Virus record (IMG/VR): IMGVR_UViG_3300030101_003657
Location: 1-59,970 of that record
Direction: 5' to 3' (one strand)
Length of the DNA stretch: 59,970 nucleotides
From: a virus
Shown here: positions 14,017 to 23,767 of the stretch, piece by piece
Numbering within the stretch: position 1 is the stretch's first letter
How the letters are laid out: the number at the start of each line of letters is the position of its first letter
The notes under the pieces: generated by a model
What the model saw: the letters and a program-made list of their open reading frames with translations, nothing else
Told to the model about the DNA's origin: nothing
The model's database searches: none
Translations under genes and position numbers: made by a program

Positions 14017-16419
14017 ATGAGTACAGAATTTTACAATCGTAACTGGAGGATGCCAAATAGCTGGAACGGATCAAATGACAACAATAATAAAGTGTCTAAT
14101 TACAGCATGAGCTTCAACGGTAATGATCAATATATTTCAGTTGGTAATCCAGCTGAATTACAATTTAATGGTTCATTTAGCATATCATGTTGGGTTAAAG
14201 TTGATAATTCTAGCAATAACGCTGTAATATCTAAAGATTCAAATGTTGGTAATGGAGCAGGTTATCATATAGATTTTAGAGATGGAAATGCTGTTCATGC
14301 TTGGGCTTACAATGCAAGTAATAAAGTAATAGCAAATGGTTTAAGTACAAATGTTTGGTATAATATTGTTTTTGTTTTTGAAAGCACAGGAGGTTCTAAT
14401 GGAAATCAAAGTTTATATATAAATGCTGAAAAAACTTCAACAAATACTATTAACAACTTCCAAGCTTCAACCGTTAGAGATTTAAGAATAGGTGGGAGTG
14501 AGGTTCTTTCAAATCATTTTGGTGGTAATATAGACCACGTTGCAATCTTTGACTACGCTCTTTCAGACGGTGGTGTTTCAGTAGGTCAAACGGCTGGCGG
14601 GCAAATATCAGACTTATACGGCAACTCTACTAATGGAGTGGGTAATCCAATGAGTTTAAACCCAAAGCCTAAAGCTTACTACCCAATAGGTGATTATGCA
14701 GCTTTTAACGGTTCTGAGTATTTAGTAAATAATGGAGCTTTGCAAGATTATAATGTATCTTTAAATCCAACAAATTCAATCACAAATCAATCTATAGGTT
14801 TAAATCAAGCTTATTCTTACCCAAATGGTTTTACAATTAGCTTTTGGTTTAAACAAAGAACTGCAACTAGTCAGACCTTTTACGATAATAGAAGTACGGA
14901 TGAATCGCAGAAAGTTTTGGTTTGGGGAAATGCTACTTATGTTGGCTTTAATGTTAATAATAGAGGTGTTTCTTCTAAAACTCCACCAAATGTCTCTATG
15001 AGTGCAAATGCTAACAAATGGACGCATGTAGCATGCGTTTATAATCCAAATGCTACATTTGTTTCTAATCGACAAGCAGCTGATTTTGGTACAATATATG
15101 TTAACGGTGTCTCTAAAGACAGCAGTAGTTGGACTTACGGTTTACCTAGAATGCTAGTGTACGGGGCTAGTACTTCTGGAGCTATAAGCCCAGCTCTTAA
15201 TTTAACAACTCAAAATGCTAGAATAGGTGCTCGTGCTTTAAACCCACTCAGTCAGGAAGTGTTAGGTCAATTATCTAATTTTGCTATATTTGACACTGCA
15301 ATGCCAGGTCTTGGAGCACAGTCAGTTGATTCATTATATAACAATGGGACTCCACCAGATTTAAGCACATATAACAATTTACAAGGTTGGTGGCCACTAA
15401 ATGCCAGTAGTACTTATAGTTCTTCTACAGGTAATTGGACTTTTCCAGATTTTAGCTCTAATTCTAATGACGGAACTTCTACAACTAATATGAATCAGTC
15501 TAATCTAGTTCAATCTGACTTAAATATAACAACTCCTTATTCAAGGTTTGCTTTAAGTTTTGATGGGCAGGATGATTATATTGATTGTACAAATGCTAGT
15601 ACTTTAAATTTTGAAAGAAATGACTCTTTTAGTGCTTCAGTGTGGGTAAATTTTAAAGTAAGCGGAGTTGCACTTCAACTTATAGGAAAACAATTAAACT
15701 CTTCTCCTTACACTGGTTGGGCAATACAACAAATAACTAATTACGCAATTAGAGTTATACTAATAAACAGTGGTAATAATAAACTTATGCTCGAAACACC
15801 CGCTAACAGCGTTTCAACTACAGGTTGGTATCATATTGCATTTACTTATGATGGAAGTTCATCTTTTAGTGGTGTTAAATTATATATTAATTCAAGTCCA
15901 ACTCCTCTAAGTTCCCAAGGTCAATCAAATATTACCGCAACTATGCAAAGTAGTGCTAACTTTTCAATTGGCGCAAGAAATAACAGTGGTATAAAATTCT
16001 CCGGTGAACTTTCAAATCCATCAGTTTGGAGTTCAACTTTAACACCTTCGCAAGTTACAGAACTTTATAATCAAGGAAAGCCAGGAAATTTAAATAATCA
16101 TTCAGCGTATTCAAACTTAGTTAGTTGGTGGCAATTAGGTGAGAATATGAGTTTTGTAGGTGGTGATCCACAAGGAGCTGGAGGCACCGAGTGGATTGTG
16201 TTAGATGAAAAAGGAAGTAACAATGGGACAGGTTCAAACTTAGGACCAGCAGAAAATGCAATAGTAAATGGAGTTGGCACAACAGCAAATGGTTTGAGTG
16301 ATGGCATGGGAGGAGCAGATAATATAATAGGGGATGCTCCATATAGTACAGCTAATGCTGCAAGTTATGGAATGGATGTTGAAGCTAGAGTATCAGGCTC
16401 TGGAAATGTACCTACTTAA
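14017..16419 (+). CDS. Triple-LamG adhesin (800 aa)
   Basis: Three LamG-type jelly rolls follow each other: about residues 28-190 (SFNGNDQYISVGNPAEL), 228-450 (KWTHVACVYNPN) and 508-690 (SFDGQDDYIDCTNAST, GWYHIAFTYDGSS). Each closes with an LYN-G-P-DL motif. The last 100 residues are Gly/Asn/Ala-rich and end at GSGNVPT. With the 374-aa neighbour this makes four LamG domains in 3.5 kb, likely used for polysaccharide binding on the host surface. Exact position in the virion is unknown. Confidence 0.8.
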   Translation: MSTEFYNRNWRMPNSWNGSNDNNNKVSNYSMSFNGNDQYISVGNPAELQFNGSFSISCWVKVDNSSNNAVISKDSNVGNGAGYHIDFRDGNAVHAWAYNASNKVIANGLSTNVWYNIVFVFESTGGSNGNQSLYINAEKTSTNTINNFQASTVRDLRIGGSEVLSNHFGGNIDHVAIFDYALSDGGVSVGQTAGGQISDLYGNSTNGVGNPMSLNPKPKAYYPIGDYAAFNGSEYLVNNGALQDYNVSLNPTNSITNQSIGLNQAYSYPNGFTISFWFKQRTATSQTFYDNRSTDESQKVLVWGNATYVGFNVNNRGVSSKTPPNVSMSANANKWTHVACVYNPNATFVSNRQAADFGTIYVNGVSKDSSSWTYGLPRMLVYGASTSGAISPALNLTTQNARIGARALNPLSQEVLGQLSNFAIFDTAMPGLGAQSVDSLYNNGTPPDLSTYNNLQGWWPLNASSTYSSSTGNWTFPDFSSNSNDGTSTTNMNQSNLVQSDLNITTPYSRFALSFDGQDDYIDCTNASTLNFERNDSFSASVWVNFKVSGVALQLIGKQLNSSPYTGWAIQQITNYAIRVILINSGNNKLMLETPANSVSTTGWYHIAFTYDGSSSFSGVKLYINSSPTPLSSQGQSNITATMQSSANFSIGARNNSGIKFSGELSNPSVWSSTLTPSQVTELYNQGKPGNLNNHSAYSNLVSWWQLGENMSFVGGDPQGAGGTEWIVLDEKGSNNGTGSNLGPAENAIVNGVGTTANGLSDGMGGADNIIGDAPYSTANAASYGMDVEARVSGSGNVPT

Positions 16420-16442
16420 AAATACTAAATAAATAAAAAAAA

Positions 16443-16685
16443 ATGAGACAATACGCAGTAATTAGTTTACAAAACACAAATAAAGTGTTATTTTCACAAG
16501 TAAATCAGTCCTCTGCTCAAACAATGAGAAGAAACTTAGCTAATACAGAAGGTTTACTTTCGTGGATAACAACACCTTCATTTATTACAGATGGTAGTTT
16601 ACCTATCGTAGGTGATATTATGAATCAAGAAGAAGCTTCAGCTTTAATGGCAACACCAGAGTGGTCACCACCAGAGCCTGAGTAA
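16443..16685 (+). CDS. Small hypothetical protein (80 aa)
   Basis: Starts MRQYAVISLQNTNKVLFSQV, a two-strand pattern, then a helical middle (NQSSAQTMRRNLANTEGLLSW) and a Pro/Glu-rich end (EWSPPEPE). No family recognised. It follows the adhesin genes after an A/T-only spacer and could be a small structural partner or chaperone of the adhesin. Confidence 0.6.
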   Translation: MRQYAVISLQNTNKVLFSQVNQSSAQTMRRNLANTEGLLSWITTPSFITDGSLPIVGDIMNQEEASALMATPEWSPPEPE

Positions 16686-16706
16686 ATAATAATTAAATTA
16701 AATTAA

Positions 16707-16955
16707 ATGAAAAATAAAATAAAAAAAGAACAACTAGATAGAATTAAAAAGCAACAAGCTAAATTAAACGAAGTAATACACGAGATAGGTATTTTAGAAA
16801 GTACTAAACATAGTTATCTACACCACGTAGCTGAAATAAATAAAGAAGTAGAAATATTAAAAAAAGAGCTAGAAGAAGAGTACGGTGAAGTTAATATTGA
16901 CTTAACAGACGGAAGCTATAAGCCAATAGATAAAAAAGAAAAACAAAATGTCTAG
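16707..16955 (+). CDS. Small coiled-coil protein (82 aa)
   Basis: Residues 1-60 are a Lys/Glu-rich coiled coil (IKKEQLDRIKKQQAKLNEVI), followed by a short EEYGEVNIDLTDGSYKPI segment. The start lies behind a tandem AATTA leader with no Shine-Dalgarno sequence. Overlaps the next gene by 8 nt. Function unknown. Confidence 0.65.
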   Translation: MKNKIKKEQLDRIKKQQAKLNEVIHEIGILESTKHSYLHHVAEINKEVEILKKELEEEYGEVNIDLTDGSYKPIDKKEKQNV

Positions 16956-17175
16956 CATAATTAGAAAGATTAGCATAGGTTCTGATTATAAAAACGACGC
17001 TATGCATTATTCTATTGGTCAAGAAGTATATGGTGGTCACATTATATGTGATATATTAAATAATGAAAAAAGCGGAGAGTATTCTATTTATATAAAAAAA
17101 AATAACGAAGTACTTCCTTGGAAAAGATTTAATAGTCAAATGGCTATAGCTGTAGAATTTGATCTTAAATACTAA
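16948..17175 (+). CDS. Small hypothetical protein (75 aa)
   Basis: Beta-rich small protein: RKISIGSDYKNDAMHYSIGQ, then GGHIICDILNN and EYSIYIKKNNEVLPWKRF. Overlaps the upstream gene by 8 nt and shares one base with the next ATG, so it is part of the run leading to the terminase. No family recognised; the fold could be a small beta barrel. Confidence 0.65.
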   Translation: MSSIIRKISIGSDYKNDAMHYSIGQEVYGGHIICDILNNEKSGEYSIYIKKNNEVLPWKRFNSQMAIAVEFDLKY

Positions 17176-17768
17176 TGAAAAGTTTATATCAGTTTTTAGT
17201 AAAGCCATATTCTAGTAGATATGATAATACTAGAGATATAGATGGCAAAGAATTAATTATAAATACAAGTATTGAAGATCATAAGTTTGTAAGCAAAAAA
17301 GCAGTTGTTGTATCTACTCCAATTGCTTTTAATACAGAGGTTAAGTGTGGTGATATAGTTTACGTTCATCATAATATTTTTAGAAGATACTATGATATGA
17401 AAGGTAAAGAAAAAAACTCATCTACCTTTTTTAAAAATGAATTATACTTTTGTAGCCTAGATCAAGTATATATGTATAATTTAAAACCACATTTAGATTA
17501 TTGTTTTGTAAAACCAATATTAAATAAATCACATCTAAGCAGTGAAAAAGAGCAAGAACATTTTGGTATACTAAAATACTCTAATAAGTCCTTAGAAGCT
17601 GTAGGATTAAAACCTGGAGAACTTGTGATATTTACACCCAACTCTGAATTTGAGTTTATTATAGAAGGCGAACGTCTTTATTGTATGAAATCTAATGATA
17701 TAGCATTAACTTATGAACACGAAGGAAACGAAAAAGAAAATAATCCAAGCTGGGCAAAAAGCAGTTGA
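17175..17768 (+). CDS. Tandem cpn10 (GroES-like) fold protein (197 aa)
   Basis: Two GroES-like halves can be laid on the phage GroES. Half one, residues 4-100: YQFLVKPYSSRY, GKELI, KKAVVVSTP, VKCGDIVYVHH, SLDQVYMY. Half two, about 107-180: DYCFVKPIL, HFGIL, LKPGELVIFTPNSEFEFIIEGERLYCMKSNDIAL. The expected mobile loop is only moderately conserved. A second co-chaperonin, or a structural protein using the fold, are both possible. It overlaps the TerS candidate by 56 nt. Confidence 0.6.
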   Translation: MKSLYQFLVKPYSSRYDNTRDIDGKELIINTSIEDHKFVSKKAVVVSTPIAFNTEVKCGDIVYVHHNIFRRYYDMKGKEKNSSTFFKNELYFCSLDQVYMYNLKPHLDYCFVKPILNKSHLSSEKEQEHFGILKYSNKSLEAVGLKPGELVIFTPNSEFEFIIEGERLYCMKSNDIALTYEHEGNEKENNPSWAKSS

Positions 17769-17985
17769 CGAGTTAATAAAAGTAGCAAAAGAACCTATTG
17801 TAGATACAGGTGAAGATGTTACAGCAGATAGACTTAAAAATGCAGCTGCAACTAAAAAGTTAGCTATATTTGATGCTTTTGAAATACTAACTAGAATACA
17901 AGAAGAAGAAGATATATTAAACGAAAAACCAAAACAAGATAAAAAAGAAAGAGTATTTAAGTTTGCCGAAGGGAGGAGTAAGTGA
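17713..17985 (+). CDS. Terminase small subunit candidate (90 aa)
   Basis: All-helical, charged protein immediately upstream of the large terminase, with a GTGA overlap (4 nt). The helices IQAGQKAVDELIKVAKEPI and DRLKNAAATKKLAIFDAFEI suit an oligomerising DNA-recognition subunit, and the acidic-basic tail KPKQDKKERVFKFAEGRSK could contact the large subunit. TerS proteins diverge strongly, so position is the main evidence. Confidence 0.55.
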   Translation: MNTKETKKKIIQAGQKAVDELIKVAKEPIVDTGEDVTADRLKNAAATKKLAIFDAFEILTRIQEEEDILNEKPKQDKKERVFKFAEGRSK

Positions 17986-20207
17986 TTTACAAACAAACTT
18001 TATATGAAGAGTTAGAAGATTATATAAATCCTAAGCTACTTAAAAAAGAAAATAGGTATAATAAGTGGAAATATGGTTATAACTCTGATTATGATTTTAT
18101 AGTAATTAGTAAAACAGGTAAGATTGGAAAGGTCATTGAAATACAAAATCTCAGAATTGCTTTACCGGCAATCAATAAACCGTTTAAACGAAGCGAAAGA
18201 AAAGCAGAACAATACTGGGAAAAGCAAGAGTACCCAAAGGCTTTAAGTAAAATTAAAAGTAGATTCGACTGGGATGAATACCCAAATGAATTTAAAGAAA
18301 AATGGTACGATTATATAGATGAAGAATTTAAACGTAGATCAGACGGTTACTGGTTTTTTAATAACGGTATGCCTACTTATATCACTGGTTCTCATTACAT
18401 GTATTTGCAATGGTCAAAAATTGACATCGGAGCTCCCGATTATAGAGAGTCAAATAGACTCTTCTTCATATTTTGGGAAGCATGCAAAGCAGATAATAGA
18501 TGTTATGGAATGTGCTATCTTAAAAATAGACGGAGTGGATTTTCTTTTATGTCCTCAGCTGAGCTCGTTAACCAAGCCACAATATCTAGTGATGCAAGAT
18601 TCGGTATCCTTTCGAAGTCTGGAGCAGATGCTAAGAAAATGTTCACAGATAAAGTTGTACCAATATCCGTTAACTATCCGTTTTTCTTCAAACCAATCCA
18701 AGACGGTATGGACCGTCCAAAGACCGAACTGGCATATAGAGTACCCGCTTCAAAGCTTACTAGGCGTAAACTAGAAACAAACGAACAATTAAAAGAATTA
18801 CAAGGTCTTGACACAACTATAGACTGGAAAAATACGGGGGACAACTCTTACGATGGTGAGAAATTAAAATTATTAGCACACGATGAATCAGGAAAATGGG
18901 AACGACCAGACAATATATTAAACAATTGGAGAGTTACAAAAACTACATTAAGACTAGGAAGACGTATAGTAGGCAAGTGTATGATGGGCTCAACTTCAAA
19001 CGCTTTAGATAAAGGTGGAAACAACTTCAAAAAATTATACTACGATTCAAACGTTACAAAAAGAAATAAAAACGGACAAACAGCTACTGGCCTCTATTCT
19101 TTTTTCATCCCTATGGAGTGGAACTACGAAGGATTCATGGATACTTTTGGATTACCTGTATTCACTACGCCTGAAAATAAAAAAATCGGAAGAGATGGTT
19201 TTGAAATTAAAGTCGGAGTAATAGAGCATTGGGAAAATGAAGTAGAAGGATTAAAGCACGATCAAGATAGTTTAAACGAATACTATAGACAGTTTCCAAG
19301 AACAGAGCAACATGCTTTTAGAGATGAAACTAAAAACAGCTTATTTAATCTCACTAAAATATACGAACAAATAGATTATAATGAAGAAGTAAATAATATT
19401 TCTTCTACTACTAGAGGTAGCTTTATATGGCAGAACGGTGTTAAAGATACTAGCGTTTCATTTATTCCCAATAAAAACGGTAGATTTAAAATATCTTGGG
19501 TTCCTTCTAAAAATTTACAAAATAAAGTAATTGTAAAAAATGGTACTAAATATCCTGGAAATGAACACATTGGAGCTTTTGGTTTAGACAGCTATGATAT
19601 ATCTGGCACTGTCGATGGGAAAGGGTCTAACGGGTCTCTTCACGGTCTAACCAAGTTTTCAATGGAAGATGTTCCACCAAATCATTTTTTTTTAGAATAT
19701 ATATCAAGACCTCAAACAGCTGAAATATTTTTTGAAGATATACTAATGGCTTTAGTTTTTTATGGCATGCCTATACTTGCTGAAAATAATAAACCTAGAT
19801 TTTTGTATTATTTAAAAAGAAGAGGTTATAGAGGTTTTAGCATGAATAGACCAGATAAAATTTGGAACAAGCTATCAATAACGGAAAAAGAAATAGGTGG
19901 AATACCTAACTCAAGTGAAGATATAAAACAAGCCCACGCTGCTGCAATTGAATCTTATATAGAAACTTATGTTGGTCGTTCTGAAAACGGGTTTGGAGAT
20001 ATGTATTTTCAAGAAACGTTAGAAGATTGGGCTCAATTTAATATAAACAATAGAACAAAGCACGATGCTTCTATTAGCTCTGGGCTAGCTATAATGGCTT
20101 GCAATAAAAATATGTATAGGCCAATACCTGAAAAAGTAAAACAAGTTTACAACTTTGGTATAAAAAAATATAACAACAATGGAAGTTTATCTAAAATAAT
20201 AAAATAA
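17982..20207 (+). CDS. terL: Terminase large subunit (741 aa)
   Basis: GTG start at 17982 overlapping the TGA of the preceding gene. The N-terminal ATPase has a Walker A-like LKNRRSGFSFM near residue 180, preceded by the adenine-side YMYLQWSKI region. The C-terminal RNase H-like nuclease starts near residue 525 (GAFGLDSYDISGTVDG) with further acidic residues downstream. The length (741) is long for TerL, as in large marine podovirus-like phages. It should translocate DNA into the prohead through the portal encoded immediately downstream (adjacent codons). Confidence 0.9.
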   Translation: MIYKQTLYEELEDYINPKLLKKENRYNKWKYGYNSDYDFIVISKTGKIGKVIEIQNLRIALPAINKPFKRSERKAEQYWEKQEYPKALSKIKSRFDWDEYPNEFKEKWYDYIDEEFKRRSDGYWFFNNGMPTYITGSHYMYLQWSKIDIGAPDYRESNRLFFIFWEACKADNRCYGMCYLKNRRSGFSFMSSAELVNQATISSDARFGILSKSGADAKKMFTDKVVPISVNYPFFFKPIQDGMDRPKTELAYRVPASKLTRRKLETNEQLKELQGLDTTIDWKNTGDNSYDGEKLKLLAHDESGKWERPDNILNNWRVTKTTLRLGRRIVGKCMMGSTSNALDKGGNNFKKLYYDSNVTKRNKNGQTATGLYSFFIPMEWNYEGFMDTFGLPVFTTPENKKIGRDGFEIKVGVIEHWENEVEGLKHDQDSLNEYYRQFPRTEQHAFRDETKNSLFNLTKIYEQIDYNEEVNNISSTTRGSFIWQNGVKDTSVSFIPNKNGRFKISWVPSKNLQNKVIVKNGTKYPGNEHIGAFGLDSYDISGTVDGKGSNGSLHGLTKFSMEDVPPNHFFLEYISRPQTAEIFFEDILMALVFYGMPILAENNKPRFLYYLKRRGYRGFSMNRPDKIWNKLSITEKEIGGIPNSSEDIKQAHAAAIESYIETYVGRSENGFGDMYFQETLEDWAQFNINNRTKHDASISSGLAIMACNKNMYRPIPEKVKQVYNFGIKKYNNNGSLSKIIK

Positions 20208-22586
20208 ATGCAGATACAAACTTATAATGGTAGTTCGTTTCCTGATCAGGTGGTACCTGAAGAGGTAAAGCAGAGTATAGATTATGGTAGACAAGTAGGT
20301 AGAGCTATAGAAGGAGATTGGTTTAGTGGAACTAGAACAGGTGTTTCTGGTAGATATAATACCAACTATAATAATTTTAGAAACTTAAGATTATATTCTA
20401 GAGGCGAACAATCTGTTCAAAAGTATAAAGATGAGTTAGCCATAAATGGTGACTTATCTTATTTGAATTTAGATTGGAAGCCCGTACCTATTATACCAAA
20501 ATTTGTAGATATTGTTGTTAATGGTATGGATAGTAAAGTTTTTGAAGTTAAAGCTTTTGCACAAGATCCAGAGTCGTTAAAAAAAAGAACTAAGTACGCA
20601 GAAGCTATAATGCGTGATATACAAGGTAAAGAGCTTATAGATAAAATTAAGCAAGTTACCAACATGGACATGTATTCTACTTCTAATCCAGAAAATCTAC
20701 CTCAAAACAGTGAAGAGCTAGGGGTACATATGCAGCTTACTTACAAGCAGTCTATAGAAATTGCAGAAGAAGAAGCTATAAATAATACACTTGCATTTAA
20801 CAAATACGAACTAACTAAAAGAAGAGTTGCTCAAGATTTAGTTGTTTTAGGTATTGGTGCTGTTAAAACTAATTTTAATTTATCTGAAGGTGTAACTGTA
20901 GAGTATGTTGATCCTGCTAACCTTGTTTATTCTTACACGGAAGATCCTAATTTTCAAGATATATGGTATGTAGGTGAAGTTAAATATATTAGCTTAAGTG
21001 AAATTAAAAAAGAATTTCCCACATTAACAGATTCCGAATTAGATGAAATACAAAAATATCCAGGTAGTAAAAGTTATAACTATCAATTCAATGGTAGAAA
21101 TGACGGTAACAGTATAGCAGTTCTTTATTTTGAGTATAAAACTTATCAAGATCAAGTATTTAAAATTAAAGAAACACCAACTGGATTAGAAAAAGCTTTA
21201 GAAAAACCTGACACTTTTAATCCTCCAAAAAGCGATAACTTTGAAAGAATATCTAGATCTATAGAAGTTGTTTATGAAGGTGCTAAAATACTAGGTCATG
21301 AGATGATGTTAAAGTGGGGTTTAGCTAGAAATATGGTTAGACCAAATTCTAATCTAGTTAAAGTCAATATGAGCTACAACATATGTGCACCTAAAATGTA
21401 TAAAGGACGTATAGAGTCTTTAGTTGGTCGTATGACAGGTTTTGCTGATATGATACAACTAACACACTTAAAACTGCAGCAGGTATTATCTAGATTAGTG
21501 CCAGACGGTGTATTTTTAGATGTAGATGGCTTGGCAGAGGTTGATCTAGGTAATGGTACTAATTATAATCCAGCCGAAGCTTTAAATATGTATTTTCAAA
21601 CTGGTAGTATACTAGGTAGATCAATGACTCAAGAAGGCGGAGCTAACCCTGGTAAAGTCCCAATACAAGAACTACAAACTTCAGCTGGTGGTGCTAAAAT
21701 GCAGTCTCTCATACAGACTTATCAATATTACTTACAGATGATAAGAGACGTTACGGGGTTAAATGAAGCTAGAGATGGTAGTTCTCCTGATCCCAACTCT
21801 CTTGTTGGTTTACAGAAACTAGCAGCTGCAAATTCAAATACAGCAACTAAACACATTGTTCAAGCTAGTTTATATCTATCTGCTAAAATTTGTGAAAATA
21901 TAGCTTTAAGAATATCTGATGCTTTAGAATATCCTTTGACAAGAGAAGCCTTAAGATCTAGTATAAGCTCTTATAATGTAGGCACGTTAGAAGATATGTA
22001 TAATTTAAATTTATTTGAGTTTGGTATATATTTAGAGCTAGTTCCAGATGAAGAAGAAAAAGCTCAATTAGAGCAAAATATTCAAATAGCTTTAAAAACA
22101 CAATCTATAAATTTAGAAGATGCTATAGAGATTAGGCAAATAAACAATTTAAAACTAGCTAATCAAGTATTAAAAATTAAAAGAAAAGAAAAAGCAGAAT
22201 CAGATAGAAAAGCTCAACAAGCCAACATACAAGCTCAGGCCAATGCTAACGCTGAGGCTTCTGAAAGAGCTGCTTTAGCTGAAATGCAGAAACAACAAGC
22301 TTTAGCTCAAACAGAACTTCAAATAGAACAAGGCAAGTCACAATTTGCTATTAAAAAAATGGAGCAAGAAGCAGCAATAAAAAGACAATTAATGGAACTT
22401 CAACATTCTTACAACGTGGAATTAAAACAAATGGAAGTTGATAGAATGGCTGAAAAAGAAAAACTAATAGAAGATAGAAAAGATAAGCGAGTTAGACAAG
22501 AAGGAACTCAGCGAAGTCAATTAATAAATCAAAAACAAAATGATTTATTACCTACAAACTTTAACGACAATAGTATTGTTGAATAA
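20208..22586 (+). CDS. Portal protein (792 aa)
   Basis: Directly follows TerL. The sequence contains the long helical and clip-like pattern of large portal proteins: VDIVVNGMDSKVFEVKA near residue 105, a YEYVDPANLVYSYTEDPNF block near 230, the RDVTGLNEARDG motif near 515, and a long Gln/Ala/Glu coiled coil at residues 640-760. The RDVTGL motif is typical of portal C-cores. It forms the 12-fold DNA channel and is the docking site for the terminase. Order TerL, portal, scaffold, capsid supports the call. Confidence 0.88.
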   Translation: MQIQTYNGSSFPDQVVPEEVKQSIDYGRQVGRAIEGDWFSGTRTGVSGRYNTNYNNFRNLRLYSRGEQSVQKYKDELAINGDLSYLNLDWKPVPIIPKFVDIVVNGMDSKVFEVKAFAQDPESLKKRTKYAEAIMRDIQGKELIDKIKQVTNMDMYSTSNPENLPQNSEELGVHMQLTYKQSIEIAEEEAINNTLAFNKYELTKRRVAQDLVVLGIGAVKTNFNLSEGVTVEYVDPANLVYSYTEDPNFQDIWYVGEVKYISLSEIKKEFPTLTDSELDEIQKYPGSKSYNYQFNGRNDGNSIAVLYFEYKTYQDQVFKIKETPTGLEKALEKPDTFNPPKSDNFERISRSIEVVYEGAKILGHEMMLKWGLARNMVRPNSNLVKVNMSYNICAPKMYKGRIESLVGRMTGFADMIQLTHLKLQQVLSRLVPDGVFLDVDGLAEVDLGNGTNYNPAEALNMYFQTGSILGRSMTQEGGANPGKVPIQELQTSAGGAKMQSLIQTYQYYLQMIRDVTGLNEARDGSSPDPNSLVGLQKLAAANSNTATKHIVQASLYLSAKICENIALRISDALEYPLTREALRSSISSYNVGTLEDMYNLNLFEFGIYLELVPDEEEKAQLEQNIQIALKTQSINLEDAIEIRQINNLKLANQVLKIKRKEKAESDRKAQQANIQAQANANAEASERAALAEMQKQQALAQTELQIEQGKSQFAIKKMEQEAAIKRQLMELQHSYNVELKQMEVDRMAEKEKLIEDRKDKRVRQEGTQRSQLINQKQNDLLPTNFNDNSIVE

Positions 22587-22620
22587 GTTACCAAACAATT
22601 ATTAATTATTATATTATATT

Positions 22621-23754
22621 ATGTCAGAAGAAATAAAAGAAACAGCAGGGGGTGAATTAACTCAAGGTGATTTTAAAATTAAAAAAAAGCCTAAGAAATT
22701 AATTACTAAAGATGATTCAATAAAAGTAGATTTATCTCAAAAAAAAGAAAATGTAGAAGAGCCTATTACTAAAGTTAATTTAAAAACAGAAGATAAAGAA
22801 GTTGAAAATAAAGTTGAAGATAAAGTTGAAGATTTAAACCCTATATCAGAAATTGAGCCCAAGGAAGTTGAAACTGAAAAAGAAATAAAAAAAGAACTTG
22901 AATTAAAAAAAGATAAAGTAAAAAGAATAGTAGAACTTCCAGAAGACTTAAACAAGCTAGTGAAGTTTATGGAGGAGACTGGTGGTAGTGTTCAGGATTA
23001 CGCTAGGTTAAATAGGGATTATTCTAATGTTGATGAAAAAACATTACTAAGGGAATATTACAAAAGCACTAAACCACATTTAAATACAGATGAGGTTGAC
23101 TTCATAATGGAAGATAAGTTCGATTATGATGAAGAAATTGATGAAGAGCGAGACATCAAAAAAAAGAAACTCGCTATGAAAGAAGAAATTGCTAAAGCCA
23201 AAAACTTTTTAGAGGATGTTAAAAATAAATATTACGAAGAGATCAAGTTGAAATCTAACGTAACTGAGGATCAAAAAAAAGCTATGGACTTTTTCAATAG
23301 ATACAACGAAGAGCAAGAAATAAAAAATAAACAGCATGAAAATTTTGTTAACAATACAAAAGAGTATTTTTCTAAGGATTTCAAAGGTTTTGAGTTTAAC
23401 TTAGGAGAAAAAAGCTTCAAGTATGGCGTTAACAATATAGATGAGGTGATTAAAGAACAGTCAAGTTTACAAAATTTTGTTGGAAAGTTTCTAAACAAAG
23501 ATGGCGATGTTACTGATCAAGAAGAATATCACAAAGCTTTATATGCTGCTAGAAATGCTGATACAATAGCTAAACATTTTTATGAACAAGGCAAAGCCGA
23601 CGGTATAAAAAATATTGTTGATAAATCAAAAAATATCGACACAGCTAATAGACCACAAAATAATGAAGATATTTTTATTAATGGTTTTAAAGTAAAAGCA
23701 ATTTCAGGTATTGATAGTTCTAAGTTGAAAATTAAAACAAAAAAAATAAACTAA
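22621..23754 (+). CDS. Scaffolding protein candidate (377 aa)
   Basis: Very Glu/Lys-rich and helical, with low-complexity repeats KVEDKVED in the first 100 residues, a coiled-coil middle and a basic C-terminal end (DSSKLKIKTKKIN). This charge layout, between portal and capsid genes, is typical of phage scaffolds, which are lost from the mature head. No conserved domain seen. The A/T leader has no Shine-Dalgarno sequence. Confidence 0.7.
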   Translation: MSEEIKETAGGELTQGDFKIKKKPKKLITKDDSIKVDLSQKKENVEEPITKVNLKTEDKEVENKVEDKVEDLNPISEIEPKEVETEKEIKKELELKKDKVKRIVELPEDLNKLVKFMEETGGSVQDYARLNRDYSNVDEKTLLREYYKSTKPHLNTDEVDFIMEDKFDYDEEIDEERDIKKKKLAMKEEIAKAKNFLEDVKNKYYEEIKLKSNVTEDQKKAMDFFNRYNEEQEIKNKQHENFVNNTKEYFSKDFKGFEFNLGEKSFKYGVNNIDEVIKEQSSLQNFVGKFLNKDGDVTDQEEYHKALYAARNADTIAKHFYEQGKADGIKNIVDKSKNIDTANRPQNNEDIFINGFKVKAISGIDSSKLKIKTKKIN

Positions 23755-23767
23755 AAACTAAATAAAA

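Noticed and set aside
18319-18774. 151-codon plus-strand frame with a hydrophobic N-terminus inside the terminase gene
   Set aside because: It lies entirely in another frame of the terL gene, whose motifs are clear; the hydrophobic start is a by-product of that coding sequence.
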